Shown: positions 20,344-30,148, counted from the stretch's first letter. The stretch is 64,000 nucleotides of DNA from Bifidobacterium sp. ESL0775 (GCF_029395475.1 NZ_CP113917.1:1364001-1428000); one strand, 5' to 3'. Translations and numbers: made by a program. Notes: generated by a model not told the origin, from the letters alone.

Positions 20344-21263
20344 TTATCTCATCGATCGGCCAGGGCATGCTCTGGAGCATGCTCGGCCTCGGCATCTTCA
20401 TGACCTACCGTATTTTGGGCTTCCCCGATATGACGACGGAAGGCTCGTTCCCGCTGGGAGGTGCGGTGTGCGTCGCGGCGATCACCGCTGGCGTCAACCC
20501 GTTCCTCGCCACCCTGCTCGGCGTTCTGGCCGGCATGTGCGCGGGTCTGGTGACCGGTCTGCTCTATACGAAAGGCAAGATTCCCGTCGTGCTCGCCGGC
20601 ATTCTGGTGATGTCCGCACTGAATTCCGTGATGCTCTTCGTCATGAAATCGCCGAACCTTTCGCTGCTGAACCTTCCGAAAATCCAGGACGTCTTTATTC
20701 CGCTGAACCTGCCGGAAAACTACGACACCGTTTTCATCGGGCTCCTGGCCGTGGCCATCGTCATCGGGCTGATGTCGCTGTTCTTCAACACCGAGTTCGG
20801 GCAGGCCTACATCGCCACCGGCGACAACGAATCGATGGCCAAATCGCTTGGCATTCACACCGAGCGTATGACAAACGTAGGCCTCATGCTTTCCAACGGG
20901 CTGATCGCGCTTTCCGGAGCGCTCATCTCACAGCATGACGGCTACGCCGACGTGAGCAAGGGCGTGGGCACCATCGTCATCGGCCTCTCCTCCATCATCA
21001 TCGGCGAGGTCCTGTTCGGCGAGCTCTCCTTCTTCCAGCGCATGCTCGCCACCGTGGTCGGCAGCATCATCTACCAGCTGCTGATTCTGCTGGTCATTCG
21101 GCTCGGCTTCGACACCACGTATCTCAAGTTCTTCTCGGCCGTCGTGCTCTCGCTGTGCATGCTTATCCCGCAGTTCAAACGAGCGCTGCACCTGACCACA
21201 GGATTCGAAAAGTACTTCAAGAAGAACGACGTTGTGCAGGCCAGCGGAAAGGTGAAGGCATGA
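20340..21263 (+). CDS. ABC importer permease (TrpY-like)
   Basis: A 307-residue membrane protein with about eight or nine hydrophobic helices and the LivH-like permease pattern (DNESMAKSLGIHTERMTNVGLMLSNGLIALSGAL) around residues 160-195, where it contacts the ATPase. The start codon overlaps the stop of the binding protein, and its stop overlaps the ATPase start (ATGA). It forms the channel of the same importer. Confidence 0.87.
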   Translation: MIISSIGQGMLWSMLGLGIFMTYRILGFPDMTTEGSFPLGGAVCVAAITAGVNPFLATLLGVLAGMCAGLVTGLLYTKGKIPVVLAGILVMSALNSVMLFVMKSPNLSLLNLPKIQDVFIPLNLPENYDTVFIGLLAVAIVIGLMSLFFNTEFGQAYIATGDNESMAKSLGIHTERMTNVGLMLSNGLIALSGALISQHDGYADVSKGVGTIVIGLSSIIIGEVLFGELSFFQRMLATVVGSIIYQLLILLVIRLGFDTTYLKFFSAVVLSLCMLIPQFKRALHLTTGFEKYFKKNDVVQASGKVKA

Positions 21264-22114
21264 AGGACGAAACCATGAAAAAGCCAGATGAAACTGCATC
21301 CGCACCGACGGCCAGCACTGTCGAAATGAAGGAAGCGGGCAATCCGAAGGACATCCGCCTGGCGGTCGAGCACTGCTCTGTGGTCGTCGACAATGGAATG
21401 GATGACACTAAGGAGATTCTGAGCGACGCCAACCTCGCAGTGAAACCCGGCGATTTCATCACCGTGCTCGGCGGCAACGGCGCAGGCAAAAGCACCCTGT
21501 TCAATGTCATCGCCGGCGGCATCCATCCCACGAAAGGGCGCGTGCTGCTCAATGGTGAGGACGTCACCTCGACCACTCAGGAGACACGCGCGAAATACAT
21601 TGCCCGCGTCTTCCAGGATCCGAAAATGGGAACGGCCCCACGTATGACGGTAGCGGAGAACCTGCTGCTGGCCACCCGACGTGGACAGCCTCGTCGCTTC
21701 AAAATGCGCGAGATGGCCGCCAACCACGACCGGTTTTACGAGTTGTGCAAGGGCATCGGAAACGGGCTTGAGGAGCATCTGAACACTCCCGCCGGCAACC
21801 TTTCCGGTGGCCAGCGTCAGGCGCTGAGTCTCATCATGGCGACCATCACCAAACCCGATCTGCTGCTGCTTGACGAGCACACGGCAGCCCTTGACCCGAA
21901 GACATCCAAACAGCTCATGGCCATCACTGCGAGCACCATCACCGAACAGCACCTGACCTGTCTGATGATCACGCACCGTCTCGATGATGCCCTCAAATAC
22001 GGCAACCGGCTTATCGTGCTGCAAAAAGGCCAGATCGTCCGCGATCTGAACGCCGCGCAAAAGAAGAAACTGACGATGAGCGATTTGCTTGAGTTCTTCG
22101 AGGATGGGTTCTAA
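21260..22114 (+). CDS. ABC importer ATPase (TrpZ-like)
   Basis: A 284-residue ATPase. Walker A is GGNGAGKST, the signature LSGGQRQALS, and Walker B LLLLDEHTAALDPK; the usual DEPTA reads DEHTA, as in many members of this import group. About 40 polar residues precede the domain. The start at ATG 21260 overlaps the permease stop, which rules out the longer upstream ORF. It powers uptake through the preceding two subunits. Confidence 0.88.
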   Translation: MKDETMKKPDETASAPTASTVEMKEAGNPKDIRLAVEHCSVVVDNGMDDTKEILSDANLAVKPGDFITVLGGNGAGKSTLFNVIAGGIHPTKGRVLLNGEDVTSTTQETRAKYIARVFQDPKMGTAPRMTVAENLLLATRRGQPRRFKMREMAANHDRFYELCKGIGNGLEEHLNTPAGNLSGGQRQALSLIMATITKPDLLLLDEHTAALDPKTSKQLMAITASTITEQHLTCLMITHRLDDALKYGNRLIVLQKGQIVRDLNAAQKKKLTMSDLLEFFEDGF

Positions 22115-22170
22115 ATACACGAAGCGTTTTCCGACAGGAATCAAACCGAAGAAAACATCCTCGACAACGC

Positions 22171-22207
22171 CAAGGGCCCTGTGAGCTTGAAACTCACAGG
22201 GCCCTTG
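22171..22207. terminator. Bidirectional terminator between the importer and rpsD
   Basis: CAAGGGCCCTGTGAG and its exact complement form a 15-bp stem with a 7-base loop between two convergent genes. The T-tracts are weak, but the position and stability fit termination from both sides. Confidence 0.75.
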
Positions 22208-22239
22208 CGGTATGTCCTAAAAGGAATGGGATTCAGAAA

Positions 22240-22866
22240 TCAGCGAGCGTAGAACTCGACGACGTACTGAATGTTGACCTCGACCGGAATCTCTTTGGTT
22301 TCCGGCTTGCGGGTGAGAGTCGCCTTGAGCGAGGCGAGGTTGACGTCCAGGTATCCGGGGACGGCGGGCAGCACATCGCGGTGCACGCCCTCAGCGGCGA
22401 TCTGGAAGGGAACCATGGTCTGGCTCTTCGGCTTGACCTGGATGGTCTGGCCGGGCTTGACGCGGTAGGACGGACGGTCCACCACGTTGCCGTCGACCAT
22501 GATGTGACGGTGCACGACATACTGGCGTGCCTGGGCGGTCGTGCGGGCGAAGCCTGCGCGAAGCACCAGAGCGTCGAGACGGGTCTCGAGATCGACGAGC
22601 ATTGCATCGCCGGTCTGGCCCTTGGTGTGGGTACCCTTTTCATAAGCTGCACGAAGCTGCTTCTCGGAGACGCCGTACTGGGCGCGCAGACGCTGCTTCT
22701 CGCGCAGACGAACCGCATAATCGGATTCGGTGCGGCGACGCGTGCGGCCATGCTCACCAGGAGCGTACGGACGCTTCTCGAAGATGCGCTGAGCCTTGGG
22801 GGTCAGTGCGATGCCGAGGGCACGCGAAAGGCGCACCTGACGGCGAGAACGCTGAATGTTGGTCAT
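22240..22866 (-). CDS. rpsD: 30S ribosomal protein S4
   Basis: A 208-residue S4 protein that nucleates 30S assembly on 16S rRNA. The N terminus TNIQRSRRQVRLSRALGIAL and the zinc-free basic region are normal. The S4 RNA-binding domain reads LETRLDALVLRAGFARTTA, then QARQYVVHRHIMVDGNVVD (about residues 92-135). AAAGGAAC precedes the ATG. It ends facing the importer genes across a strong hairpin. Confidence 0.98.
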   Translation of the reverse strand: MTNIQRSRRQVRLSRALGIALTPKAQRIFEKRPYAPGEHGRTRRRTESDYAVRLREKQRLRAQYGVSEKQLRAAYEKGTHTKGQTGDAMLVDLETRLDALVLRAGFARTTAQARQYVVHRHIMVDGNVVDRPSYRVKPGQTIQVKPKSQTMVPFQIAAEGVHRDVLPAVPGYLDVNLASLKATLTRKPETKEIPVEVNIQYVVEFYAR

Positions 22867-23059
22867 TGCATTGTTCCTTTGTATTCTGTCGTTATCTGAA
22901 CGGAACGCGGAATCGCGAGAAACCGCGCTGAGCCGGGCCTCTCCAGTGCTTCATGGCGCCAAGTGCCAACGACCTTCATCACTTGCATGAGAAAGCCGCC
23001 GACCCACTGATGGGCTAAGACTCCAGATAATGCCCGCCTTATGGCAGACACAAAGTTTT

Positions 23060-23089
23060 ATTGTACTCGCAGACCGTGGACGAAGCCAA
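23060..23089 (-). promoter_or_regulatory. Probable rpsD promoter
   Basis: On the minus strand TTGGCT (23089-23084), an 18-base spacer and TACAAT (23065-23060) lie about 195 bp upstream of rpsD. The leader is long enough for control at the RNA level, but no known motif was recognised in it. Confidence 0.45.
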
Positions 23090-23130
23090 GTGTTCCAGCC
23101 TATCGTTCACAACCATGGAAACTGGTTCAT

Positions 23131-25860
23131 TCACAACTTTTCGATCGGGGCGACGCGGAGCATCAGGCGCTTGACGCCGTCAGAGCCGAAGTCGACGGTG
23201 ATGATCGAGTTGCGGCCTTTGTCCTGGGTGTCGATGACCGTGCCCAGACCGTACTGGTCGTGGGTGATCTTGTCACCGATGCTGAAATCGGAGATATCGA
23301 GCTTGTTGTCCTTCTTGAGAGATGAGGCCGGAACCGAACGTGACGCGGATTTAGCAGTGGAGCGACGGGTAGTCACCTTGCCCCCGCGAGTATGGGAGCC
23401 GGAAGAGTACGAGGACGAACCATAGCCGGAGTGCGAGCCAAATGATGAGCCGCTGGAAGAACGCGAACCGTACCCTGAACGCGATGAAGAGCCGCGGTAG
23501 CTGGAACCCGCGCCGTATAAGGAATGGGAGCCTGAGCGCGAACCTTGCGACGAACCCGAGCGTGAGCCATACGATGAGCCATAACCGGAACGCGAACCAT
23601 ACGATGAGCCATAGCTGGAACGACCGGAACCGCGCGAACCACCGTATGAAGACGACCCCGAAGCTCCGAACGCTGAACCGGATGAGAAATCATCATCATC
23701 GTCCCAACCACCAAATTCGTCATCGAAGTCATTGTCTCCACCTGAGCTCCAGCCGGAATGCATGCGCTCGACACCAGCCTCGCGGCGCTTCCAGTCGATG
23801 AGCTCGTCGGGAATCTCGTCAAGGAACTGGCTAGGCATCATGTCGGCGGTCTGCCCCCACTGCGAGCGAACTGCCGCACGGGTGACGTAGAGCCGTTGCT
23901 TGGCGCGGGTAATGCCCACGTAGGCCAAACGCCGTTCCTCGCTCAACTCCTGCTCGTCCTCAAGCGAGCGCGAGTGCGGGAACGTGCCCTGCTCCATGCC
24001 GGTGAGGAACACGACCGGATACTCAAGGCCCTTGGCCGTATGCAAAGTCATCAGCGTGACCTTGCCTGTGTCCTCCCCCTCGCTGGGCAGCTGGTCGGAA
24101 TCCGCGACCAACGCCGTGGTCTCGAGGAATCCGGCAAGAGTGGCGTCCGGTGTCTTCTGCTCGAACTCGGCGGCGACGGACTGCAACTGAGAAAGGTTCT
24201 CGACGCGCGACTCATCCTGCGGGTCGGTGGAACGCTGCAGTTCCTCAAGCAATCCGGATTTGCCAAGCACTTCCGCCACGATCTCGGAGGGTTTGGAGTC
24301 ATGGTCGGCGGCGAACTGCATCAGCCCGCGCATCAGGTCGCGGAACTCTTCGAGCATCTTGCGGGTGCGTGTGGGCAAATCGGGGATTTCGTCCATGTGC
24401 TCGATGCCGCCCCAGAACGGTACGTTATGGGCCTCGGCATAACCGGCGACCATGGATTCGGCACGCGCTCCGAGCCCACGCTTGGGCGTGTTCATGATGC
24501 GGCGCATGTTGACGCTGTCGGCAGGGTTGGTGATGGCCTGCAGATAGGCGATGGCGTCCTTGACCTCTCGGCGCTCATAGAATTTCGTGCCGCCGACGAG
24601 CTGGTACGGGATGCCTGCGTTGATCAGCGCCTCCTCAAGCGCCCTTGACTGCGCGTTGGCGCGGTACATGATGGCCATGTCGGAATAGCGGTACCCGTTC
24701 TCGCTCCTGAGGTTGGCGATCTCATTGGCGATCCACGCGCCCTCTTGCTGGGCGTTATCGGCCGCATACCCCACAATCGGCTCCCCTTTGCCGAGCGAGG
24801 TCCAGAGCTTCTTGGGCTTGCGGCCGGTGTTCTTGGAGATGACGGCGTTGGCGGCGTCGAGGATGGTCTGCGTGGAGCGGTAGTTCTGCTCCAGCATGAT
24901 GGTCAGGGCACCCGGGAAGTCCTTTTCGAAGTCCTGGATATTGCTGATATCGGCGCCACGGAAAGCATAGATGGACTGGTCGGAATCGCCCACGACGGTG
25001 ACCCACGCCGGCCCCTCGCGGCCTGCGGTGGGCTGGTTCGGCACCTCGCCGCCACCCTGCTTGTCGTCGATGCCGGACAGCTCGCGCACCAGCTGGTACT
25101 GGGCGTGGTTGGTGTCCTGGTATTCGTCGACCAGGATGTAGCGGAACTTGTGGTGGTAATAATCCGCCACCTCGGGATGATCATGCAGCAATTCGACGGT
25201 GCGCACGATCAGATCGTCGAAATCGACCGCATTGGCCGCTGCGAGCCGGTATTGGTATTCAGCATAGACCACGGCGTAAAGCGCCTCTGCGTTGTCATAG
25301 CGTCCCAGCTGGTAGCCCTGCTGGCCCGGCGTGTAATCAGGTGCGTAGGTCTTGAGCAGTTCCTTCCAGCCAACGAGCTTGTTCTTGTAATCGGAAATCT
25401 GGCCGAGGATGGCCCGCGGCGTATAGCGTTTCAGATCGATGTTGAGGCTGGTGCCGATGAGCTTGATGAGCCTTTGGCTGTCGGCGGTGTCGTAGATGGA
25501 GAAGCCGGAATTGAGGCCGATGGCCTGGCCATCACGACGAAGGATACGCACGCAGGCGGAATGGAAGGTCGAGATCCACATACGTTCCGCCACTGGGCCA
25601 ATCAAGGTCTCCAGGCGCTCCCGCATCTCGGCGGCCGCTTTGTTGGTGAAGGTGATGGCCAGGATCTGGCTTGGCCAGGCCCCGAATTGCGAAAGGATCC
25701 AGGCGACGCGCCTGGTGAGCACACGCGTCTTGCCCGACCCTGCACCCGCGCCGATGAGCAGCGCCGGCCCACGATACCGCACCGCCTTCGCCTGCTGCTC
25801 GTTGAGATCGCCGACCAGTTCCTCGGCGCTTCGTGCAATCAAATCCGGATCCTGTGCCAC
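23131..25860 (-). CDS. pcrA: UvrD/PcrA-type superfamily 1 DNA helicase with Ser-Tyr-Gly-rich linker
   Basis: A ~909-residue 3'-5' DNA helicase. Motifs are Walker A GAGAGSGKTRVLTRR, VDEYQDTNHAQ, GDSDQSIYAFRGAD, LEQNYRSTQTIL, TLHTAKGLEYPVVFLTGM and YVGITRAKQRLYV. The C terminus (last ~55 residues, GDKITHDQYGLGTVI) is the PcrA/UvrD tudor domain that contacts RNA polymerase. Between them, from about residue 718 to 826, is a low-complexity region of repeated YGSSYGSRSG units, uncommon for the family. GTG 25860 is preferred (AAGGGAAC upstream); an ATG 39 codons further up is possible. Divergent from xpt. Confidence 0.93.
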   Translation of the reverse strand: MAQDPDLIARSAEELVGDLNEQQAKAVRYRGPALLIGAGAGSGKTRVLTRRVAWILSQFGAWPSQILAITFTNKAAAEMRERLETLIGPVAERMWISTFHSACVRILRRDGQAIGLNSGFSIYDTADSQRLIKLIGTSLNIDLKRYTPRAILGQISDYKNKLVGWKELLKTYAPDYTPGQQGYQLGRYDNAEALYAVVYAEYQYRLAAANAVDFDDLIVRTVELLHDHPEVADYYHHKFRYILVDEYQDTNHAQYQLVRELSGIDDKQGGGEVPNQPTAGREGPAWVTVVGDSDQSIYAFRGADISNIQDFEKDFPGALTIMLEQNYRSTQTILDAANAVISKNTGRKPKKLWTSLGKGEPIVGYAADNAQQEGAWIANEIANLRSENGYRYSDMAIMYRANAQSRALEEALINAGIPYQLVGGTKFYERREVKDAIAYLQAITNPADSVNMRRIMNTPKRGLGARAESMVAGYAEAHNVPFWGGIEHMDEIPDLPTRTRKMLEEFRDLMRGLMQFAADHDSKPSEIVAEVLGKSGLLEELQRSTDPQDESRVENLSQLQSVAAEFEQKTPDATLAGFLETTALVADSDQLPSEGEDTGKVTLMTLHTAKGLEYPVVFLTGMEQGTFPHSRSLEDEQELSEERRLAYVGITRAKQRLYVTRAAVRSQWGQTADMMPSQFLDEIPDELIDWKRREAGVERMHSGWSSGGDNDFDDEFGGWDDDDDFSSGSAFGASGSSSYGGSRGSGRSSYGSSYGSRSGYGSSYGSRSGSSQGSRSGSHSLYGAGSSYRGSSSRSGYGSRSSSGSSFGSHSGYGSSSYSSGSHTRGGKVTTRRSTAKSASRSVPASSLKKDNKLDISDFSIGDKITHDQYGLGTVIDTQDKGRNSIITVDFGSDGVKRLMLRVAPIEKL
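23395..23700 (-). repeat. Coding tandem repeats for the SYG-rich helicase linker
   Basis: Imperfect tandem units encode GSSYGSRSGY-like blocks. Around 23561-23625 the stretch CGAACCATACGATGAGCCAT recurs almost identically, which allows slippage and length variation. It is in frame and not a CRISPR or non-coding repeat. Confidence 0.75.
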
Positions 25861-26215
25861 ACCTGTTCCCTTCAAAAAGCCATCGTGCGGGCGCCCTCGT
25901 ACAGGTCCACGCCCGTGCCATAGGTCTTTATTTCTATCACATCCAGTTGTCATCAAAACGATAATCGGACACTCCATTACTCGCCATTATTGCCGGACCG
26001 TTCATGGAAAATCTTGAAACCGCCGAGTCAATGGAAGAGCGATAACGTCATCGTGCGTGTCGTTTTTTCATAAAAATAATGAATATAAATCAAATTGATT
26101 GCTTTTTCTAGACATTCCTTATGAACGTCACCGCCCGAGATTATGCTCTTAGACCATATATACGCGTTGCAGGGGCATCGACGTAACGACCTACCGACGG
26201 AAACGAGAGGATGAC
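25861..26215. other. Divergent pcrA-xpt intergenic region
   Basis: About 355 bases carrying the promoters of both divergent genes. The middle (26040-26130) is AT-rich. I looked for a purine riboswitch upstream of xpt and did not find its conserved loop and junction sequences. No gene is supported. Confidence 0.5.
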
Positions 26216-26794
26216 ATGAAGGAACTTGAAGACAGGATTCGTCGGGACGGAACCGTGAAGCCGGGCGACGTGCTCAAGGTCGATGCCTTTTTGAACCACC
26301 AGTGCGACGTCACGCTCTTCGATCACATGGGAGCGGAATGGGCTCGCATCTTCGCCGGCAAAAAAATCGACAAGATCCTCACCATCGAGGCCAGCGGCAT
26401 CGGCATCGCCTGCATCGCGGCCCAGCACTTCAACAACGTCCCGGTCGTCTTCGCCAAGAAATCGCAATCCATCAACCTCGACGGCGACCAGTACTCCGCA
26501 CGCGTCTATTCCTACACCAAGCAGAAGGAATTCCCGGTCATCGTCTCCAAGCGCTTCCTTACCCCCGGCGAACATGTTCTCCTGATCGACGACTTTCTCG
26601 CCAACGGCAAGGCCATGCACGGATTGATCGACATCTGCAACGAGGCGGGGGTCATTATCGAAGGTATCGGCATCGCCATCGAAAAGGGCTTCCAGCGCGG
26701 CGGCAAGGAACTGCGAGAGGCTGGCTACGATGTCGCCTCGCTCGCCGTCGTGAAGGCGATGGACGGCGAAAAAGGCACCATCGAATTCGCTTGA
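26216..26794 (+). CDS. xpt: Xanthine phosphoribosyltransferase
   Basis: A 192-residue purine salvage enzyme that converts xanthine and PRPP to XMP. The PRPP-binding motif is [13 protein letters not shown] (121-133). The N terminus [23 protein letters not shown] and the stretch [11 protein letters not shown] (59-69) are typical of Xpt rather than of other PRTases. GAGAGGATGAC precedes the ATG. A terminator follows, then a nucleobase permease, giving a purine uptake and salvage pair. XMP feeds GuaA, encoded at 32.8 kb. Confidence 0.95.
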   Translation: MKELEDRIRRDGTVKPGDVLKVDAFLNHQCDVTLFDHMGAEWARIFAGKKIDKILTIEASGIGIACIAAQHFNNVPVVFAKKSQSINLDGDQYSARVYSYTKQKEFPVIVSKRFLTPGEHVLLIDDFLANGKAMHGLIDICNEAGVIIEGIGIAIEKGFQRGGKELREAGYDVASLAVVKAMDGEKGTIEFA

Positions 26795-26830
26795 GTTCTT
26801 ATATTCATTATTAATAATCGTTCAAACCAG

Positions 26831-26870
26831 AAGCGGCCAATCCGAAAATCTCTTCGGCGGCCGCTTTTGT
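26831..26870 (+). terminator. Terminator of xpt
   Basis: AAGCGGCC and GGCCGCTT form the outer stem, CCGAA/TTCGG an inner one, followed by TTGTTAT. It separates xpt from the permease gene. Confidence 0.8.
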
Positions 26871-27077
26871 TATCCGTCCGGATAGTTTTCCCGTTTCACA
26901 TTCTCCATGACACTGTGCGAGTTCCAGAGCCGCAAACAATCGCAATATCCCCAGGCTGTTCATACCGTAACAAACCGGATCATCCCCGAGAAACACCCAC
27001 AAAACCAAACTGCCCACTGCCGGGCGTACACTTTTGGCTGTCAGCACTATCTCAATTTCATCAGGAAAAGAGACCCT

Positions 27078-28649
27078 TTGAGCACTGATCAGCACGGCAC
27101 CCAGAATGGGGCCGAACCATCGAACACCTTCCAATCGGATAATGAGGACAACGCCAAAAGCGAAACGGCGGCGACTTCACCCACCCAGCAGACTTCATCT
27201 GGCAAAAAGCCCGCTTCAGGCCTGGCCTCCCACCTGCCATGGCGAAAACGCGACGGCCATGACACCGCTGCAGATGAGGCAAAACAGCCAAAACCCAGCA
27301 CCGAAGAGGCGCTGACCAGCCTCGATGGACAGATCTCGTTCTGGCGCGGCATCCCCTTCGGCCTGCAGCACGTCATGGCGATGTTCGTCGCCAACCTCGC
27401 CCCGATTTTCCTGGTGACCGCCGCCGCGCATCTGACGCCGGCGCAATCGGCGATGATCATCCAGAACGGCCTTTTGGTGGCCGGCCTCGGCACCTGCCTG
27501 CAGCTCTACCCGCTGTGGCGCGTCGGCAGCCGCCTGCCCATGGTCACCGGCATTTCCTTCACCTACGTCGCCGCAGCCACCGCCATCGTCGGCAAACAAG
27601 GCTACGGGGCGCTTGTCGGAGCCGTCATCGTCGGCGGCCTGCTTGAGCTGATTCTTGGTCTCACGGCGCAATTCTGGAAGAAATACGTGCCGCCGATCGT
27701 TTCGGCAATTGTGGTGACCTCAATCGGCTTCTCCCTGCTTTCCACCGGCGCTTCCTCGTTTGGCGGCGGCGCTGGAGCCAAGGACTTCGGCAGCTGGCAG
27801 AACCTGACGCTGGGCCTGATCTCGCTGGTCGCCTGCCTCGCCTTCCAGCTCCTGATGAAAGGCACCGTCAAACAGCTTTCCATCCTCTTCGGCCTGGTCG
27901 TCGGCTACATCGTCGCGATTTTCTTCGGCAAGGTTGATTTCTCCGGATTCCAGCACCTGCAGGTCGTGAGCATCCCGCATTTCATGCCGTTCGCCCCGAC
28001 TTTCGACATCGGTTCCATTATTTCCTTCGCTCTGCTGTATGTCGTCTCGTCCGTTGAGGTCCTGGGCGACACCGCCGCGCTCTCGCAAGTCGGATTGAAC
28101 CGTCTGCCCACCGACAAGGAGACTTCCGGAGCCATCGCCGGAGACGGCCTCATCTCCACCATTTCCGGTCTCTTTGGTTGCCTACCATTGACCTCCTTCG
28201 CACAGAACATCGGCCTGGTCGCGGTGACCAAGGTCGTCAACCGCAAGGTCATCCTCTCCGGCGGGCTGATTCTCATCCTCGCCAGCTTTGTGCCGGGCGT
28301 GGCACAGCTCTTCAACTCCATGCCTCAGGCCGTTCTCGGCGGTTGCACCATCATGATGTTCGGCAACATCATCCTCTCCGGCTTCCAGATGATCGCCGAG
28401 GCGGGCTTCAGCCAACGCAACACCACCATCGCGGCGCTATCCCTGACCATCGGCATCGGCTTCACACAAGTCGGCGGCATCTTCGCCCACTTCCCACAGC
28501 TCTTCCAGTCGATCTTCGCTACCAACTGCATCGCCGTCTCGTTCGTGGTCGCGGTGATTTTGAACGCCGTGCTCCCCAGCGAGGAACACTTCCTGGTCAA
28601 CACGCGCACGAAGGCTGCTGACGCCGACACGAAAGATAGCAAAAACTAA
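27078..28649 (+). CDS. NCS2-family xanthine/uracil permease
   Basis: A nucleobase:cation symporter of the NCS2 family, about 523 residues from the TTG at 27078. A polar, Ser/Lys-rich cytosolic tail of ~75 residues precedes about twelve to fourteen helices starting at FGLQHVMAMFVANLAPIF, the family start. Other conserved parts are SSVEVLGDTAALSQVG (with the substrate-site Glu), GDGLISTISGLFGCLPLTSFAQNIGLVAVT and the signature region around residue 320. TTG 27078 has AGGAAAAGAGA upstream; the ORF continues 57 codons further but without a ribosome site. Position after xpt suggests xanthine uptake. Confidence 0.9.
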   Translation: MSTDQHGTQNGAEPSNTFQSDNEDNAKSETAATSPTQQTSSGKKPASGLASHLPWRKRDGHDTAADEAKQPKPSTEEALTSLDGQISFWRGIPFGLQHVMAMFVANLAPIFLVTAAAHLTPAQSAMIIQNGLLVAGLGTCLQLYPLWRVGSRLPMVTGISFTYVAAATAIVGKQGYGALVGAVIVGGLLELILGLTAQFWKKYVPPIVSAIVVTSIGFSLLSTGASSFGGGAGAKDFGSWQNLTLGLISLVACLAFQLLMKGTVKQLSILFGLVVGYIVAIFFGKVDFSGFQHLQVVSIPHFMPFAPTFDIGSIISFALLYVVSSVEVLGDTAALSQVGLNRLPTDKETSGAIAGDGLISTISGLFGCLPLTSFAQNIGLVAVTKVVNRKVILSGGLILILASFVPGVAQLFNSMPQAVLGGCTIMMFGNIILSGFQMIAEAGFSQRNTTIAALSLTIGIGFTQVGGIFAHFPQLFQSIFATNCIAVSFVVAVILNAVLPSEEHFLVNTRTKAADADTKDSKN

Positions 28650-28679
28650 AAAGAAACTACCGATAATAAACACCAATAA

Positions 28680-28726
28680 ATGGCTTGGTCCCACCGAAAT
28701 TCGTTAATTCGGTGGGACCAAGCCAT
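28680..28726. terminator. Bidirectional terminator between permease and peptidase genes
   Basis: A perfect 19-bp stem (28680-28698 with 28708-28726) and a 9-base loop between convergent genes. It lacks the GGCC core of the E-family palindromes. Confidence 0.85.
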
Positions 28727-28785
28727 TATGCGATTTCGATTTGTTCTAAAGACAACAAGCCAAACCGAGCATCATGCCCAATAAA

Positions 28786-29958
28786 TCACTTGTCGATGCC
28801 CATGTACTCGTTGATGATGTCGTCGTAGATGCCGATGAAGTCGAAATACATCGCCTTCGGCAGGCTCTCGTTGACGCAATGCATCGTGTCGTTGCCCGGC
28901 CCGAACATCACGTAAGCCGTGTCCTTGGGGCTGTCGAGCAGCAGGACGCTGCCGTCGGTGCCGCCGGAGACGCCGAACATCGGGATCTCGGCGGGCTTGT
29001 CCTGCTCCTTCAGGTGACGCTCGCCCACGGACTTGGCGATGTCGGCGAGCTTGGCGTCCTTCGGGCCGATGACGGGGATGATATCCATGCCCACGGTGTA
29101 GGAGACGGTCGCCTTGTGGCTCTTGTTGAACTTGTCGATTTCCTCGTCGAGGATGCCCAGGATCTCCTTGTTGTCGAACTCGGGGATGATGCGGATGTTG
29201 ATCTCGGCGCTGGCGGATTCGGGAATGGCGTTGACCTGCTGGCCGCCGCGGATGACGTCGATGTTGTAGACGGTGTCGCCGAGCACGGGGTTGCTCTTGC
29301 CTTCTGCCGCGCCCTTGATGCGCTTGGAGACGGTGTCGAGGAACTCGAGCAGGTTCTCGACGGCGTTGATGCCGCGCTCGGGGGTCGAGCTGTGGGCGGC
29401 CTTGCCCTTCACGTCGATGTTGATGTTGAGCTCACCCTTGGTGGCATAGACGATGTTATAGCCGGAAGGCTCGCCGACCAGCAACGCCTCAACGCCTTCC
29501 ATATAGCCTTGGGCCTGCATGGCGGTGGCGCCCGGCATGCCGACCTCTTCGCCGGCGGTGACCAGGAAGCGCACGGTGCCGTGCATCTGATCCTCATGCT
29601 TCTTCAAGTCGAGCATGGCGAAGACCATGGCAGCCAATCCCGCCTTCATGTCGGTCACGCCGCGGCCGTAGATCAGATCGCCGTCTTCGGTGACCTTGAA
29701 CGGGTCCGTCTTCCAGCCTTCCTGCTGGGCCGAGACGGTGTCCATGTGTCCGGTGATGCCGAGGATCGGCTCTCCATGGCCAAGTTCGGCGACCAGGTTG
29801 GCGCGGGTCGGGTCCTCCTCAAGCGGGATCACCTTGCAAGGCACACCGGCCTTATCGAAAATCGCCTTGATCTCATCGGCGACGACCTTCTCGTTGCCGT
29901 TCTCGGTGTGGAGTCCGACGAACTTGCGCAGCAGGTCCATGGCTTCGTTTTCATTCAT
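28786..29958 (-). CDS. M20-family metallopeptidase (ArgE/DapE type)
   Basis: A ~390-residue zinc hydrolase. Metal-ligand motifs are GITGHMDTVSA, YGRGVTDMKAG (bridging Asp), VTAGEEVGMPGA (catalytic Glu pair), and the C-terminal His in NDTMHCVNES. The dimerisation domain carries GKAAHSSTPERGINAVE. The family includes acetylornithine deacetylase and succinyl-diaminopimelate desuccinylase; the substrate cannot be fixed from sequence, and no lysine or arginine genes adjoin. ATG 29958 has AAAGGAAACAAT upstream and is preferred over an ATG 13 codons earlier. Confidence 0.9.
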   Translation of the reverse strand: MNENEAMDLLRKFVGLHTENGNEKVVADEIKAIFDKAGVPCKVIPLEEDPTRANLVAELGHGEPILGITGHMDTVSAQQEGWKTDPFKVTEDGDLIYGRGVTDMKAGLAAMVFAMLDLKKHEDQMHGTVRFLVTAGEEVGMPGATAMQAQGYMEGVEALLVGEPSGYNIVYATKGELNINIDVKGKAAHSSTPERGINAVENLLEFLDTVSKRIKGAAEGKSNPVLGDTVYNIDVIRGGQQVNAIPESASAEINIRIIPEFDNKEILGILDEEIDKFNKSHKATVSYTVGMDIIPVIGPKDAKLADIAKSVGERHLKEQDKPAEIPMFGVSGGTDGSVLLLDSPKDTAYVMFGPGNDTMHCVNESLPKAMYFDFIGIYDDIINEYMGIDK

Positions 29959-30148
29959 ATTGTTTCCTTTCACACAGCATGGTTGTTCCAACTCCATTAA
30001 ATCACGCTTTCGTCATTGCCACGTTGCCAAATGGGAAATATCGTTCCATATCCGGACAAACGCGAGTTCCGTTTCCGCCCACTGTTGCGTCTCCATAGGT
30101 GTACACTTCATGAGTTGTTGTGTATTTCAAGGAAAAGCTGGTGAAGTC

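Noticed and set aside
23395..23700. Repeat array that might be a CRISPR
   Set aside because: The repeats are contiguous, in frame and code for the SYG-rich helicase linker; there are no spacers and no cas genes.
26040..26215. Purine riboswitch upstream of xpt
   Set aside because: The conserved loop and junction sequences of the purine aptamer were not found on the plus strand.
28680..28726. Sixth member of the GGCC-core palindrome family
   Set aside because: The 19-bp stem has a plain AT loop, lacking the GGCC core and the ACATRAG and CGACCAAC flanks. It is an ordinary terminator, as are those at 22171 and 43519.
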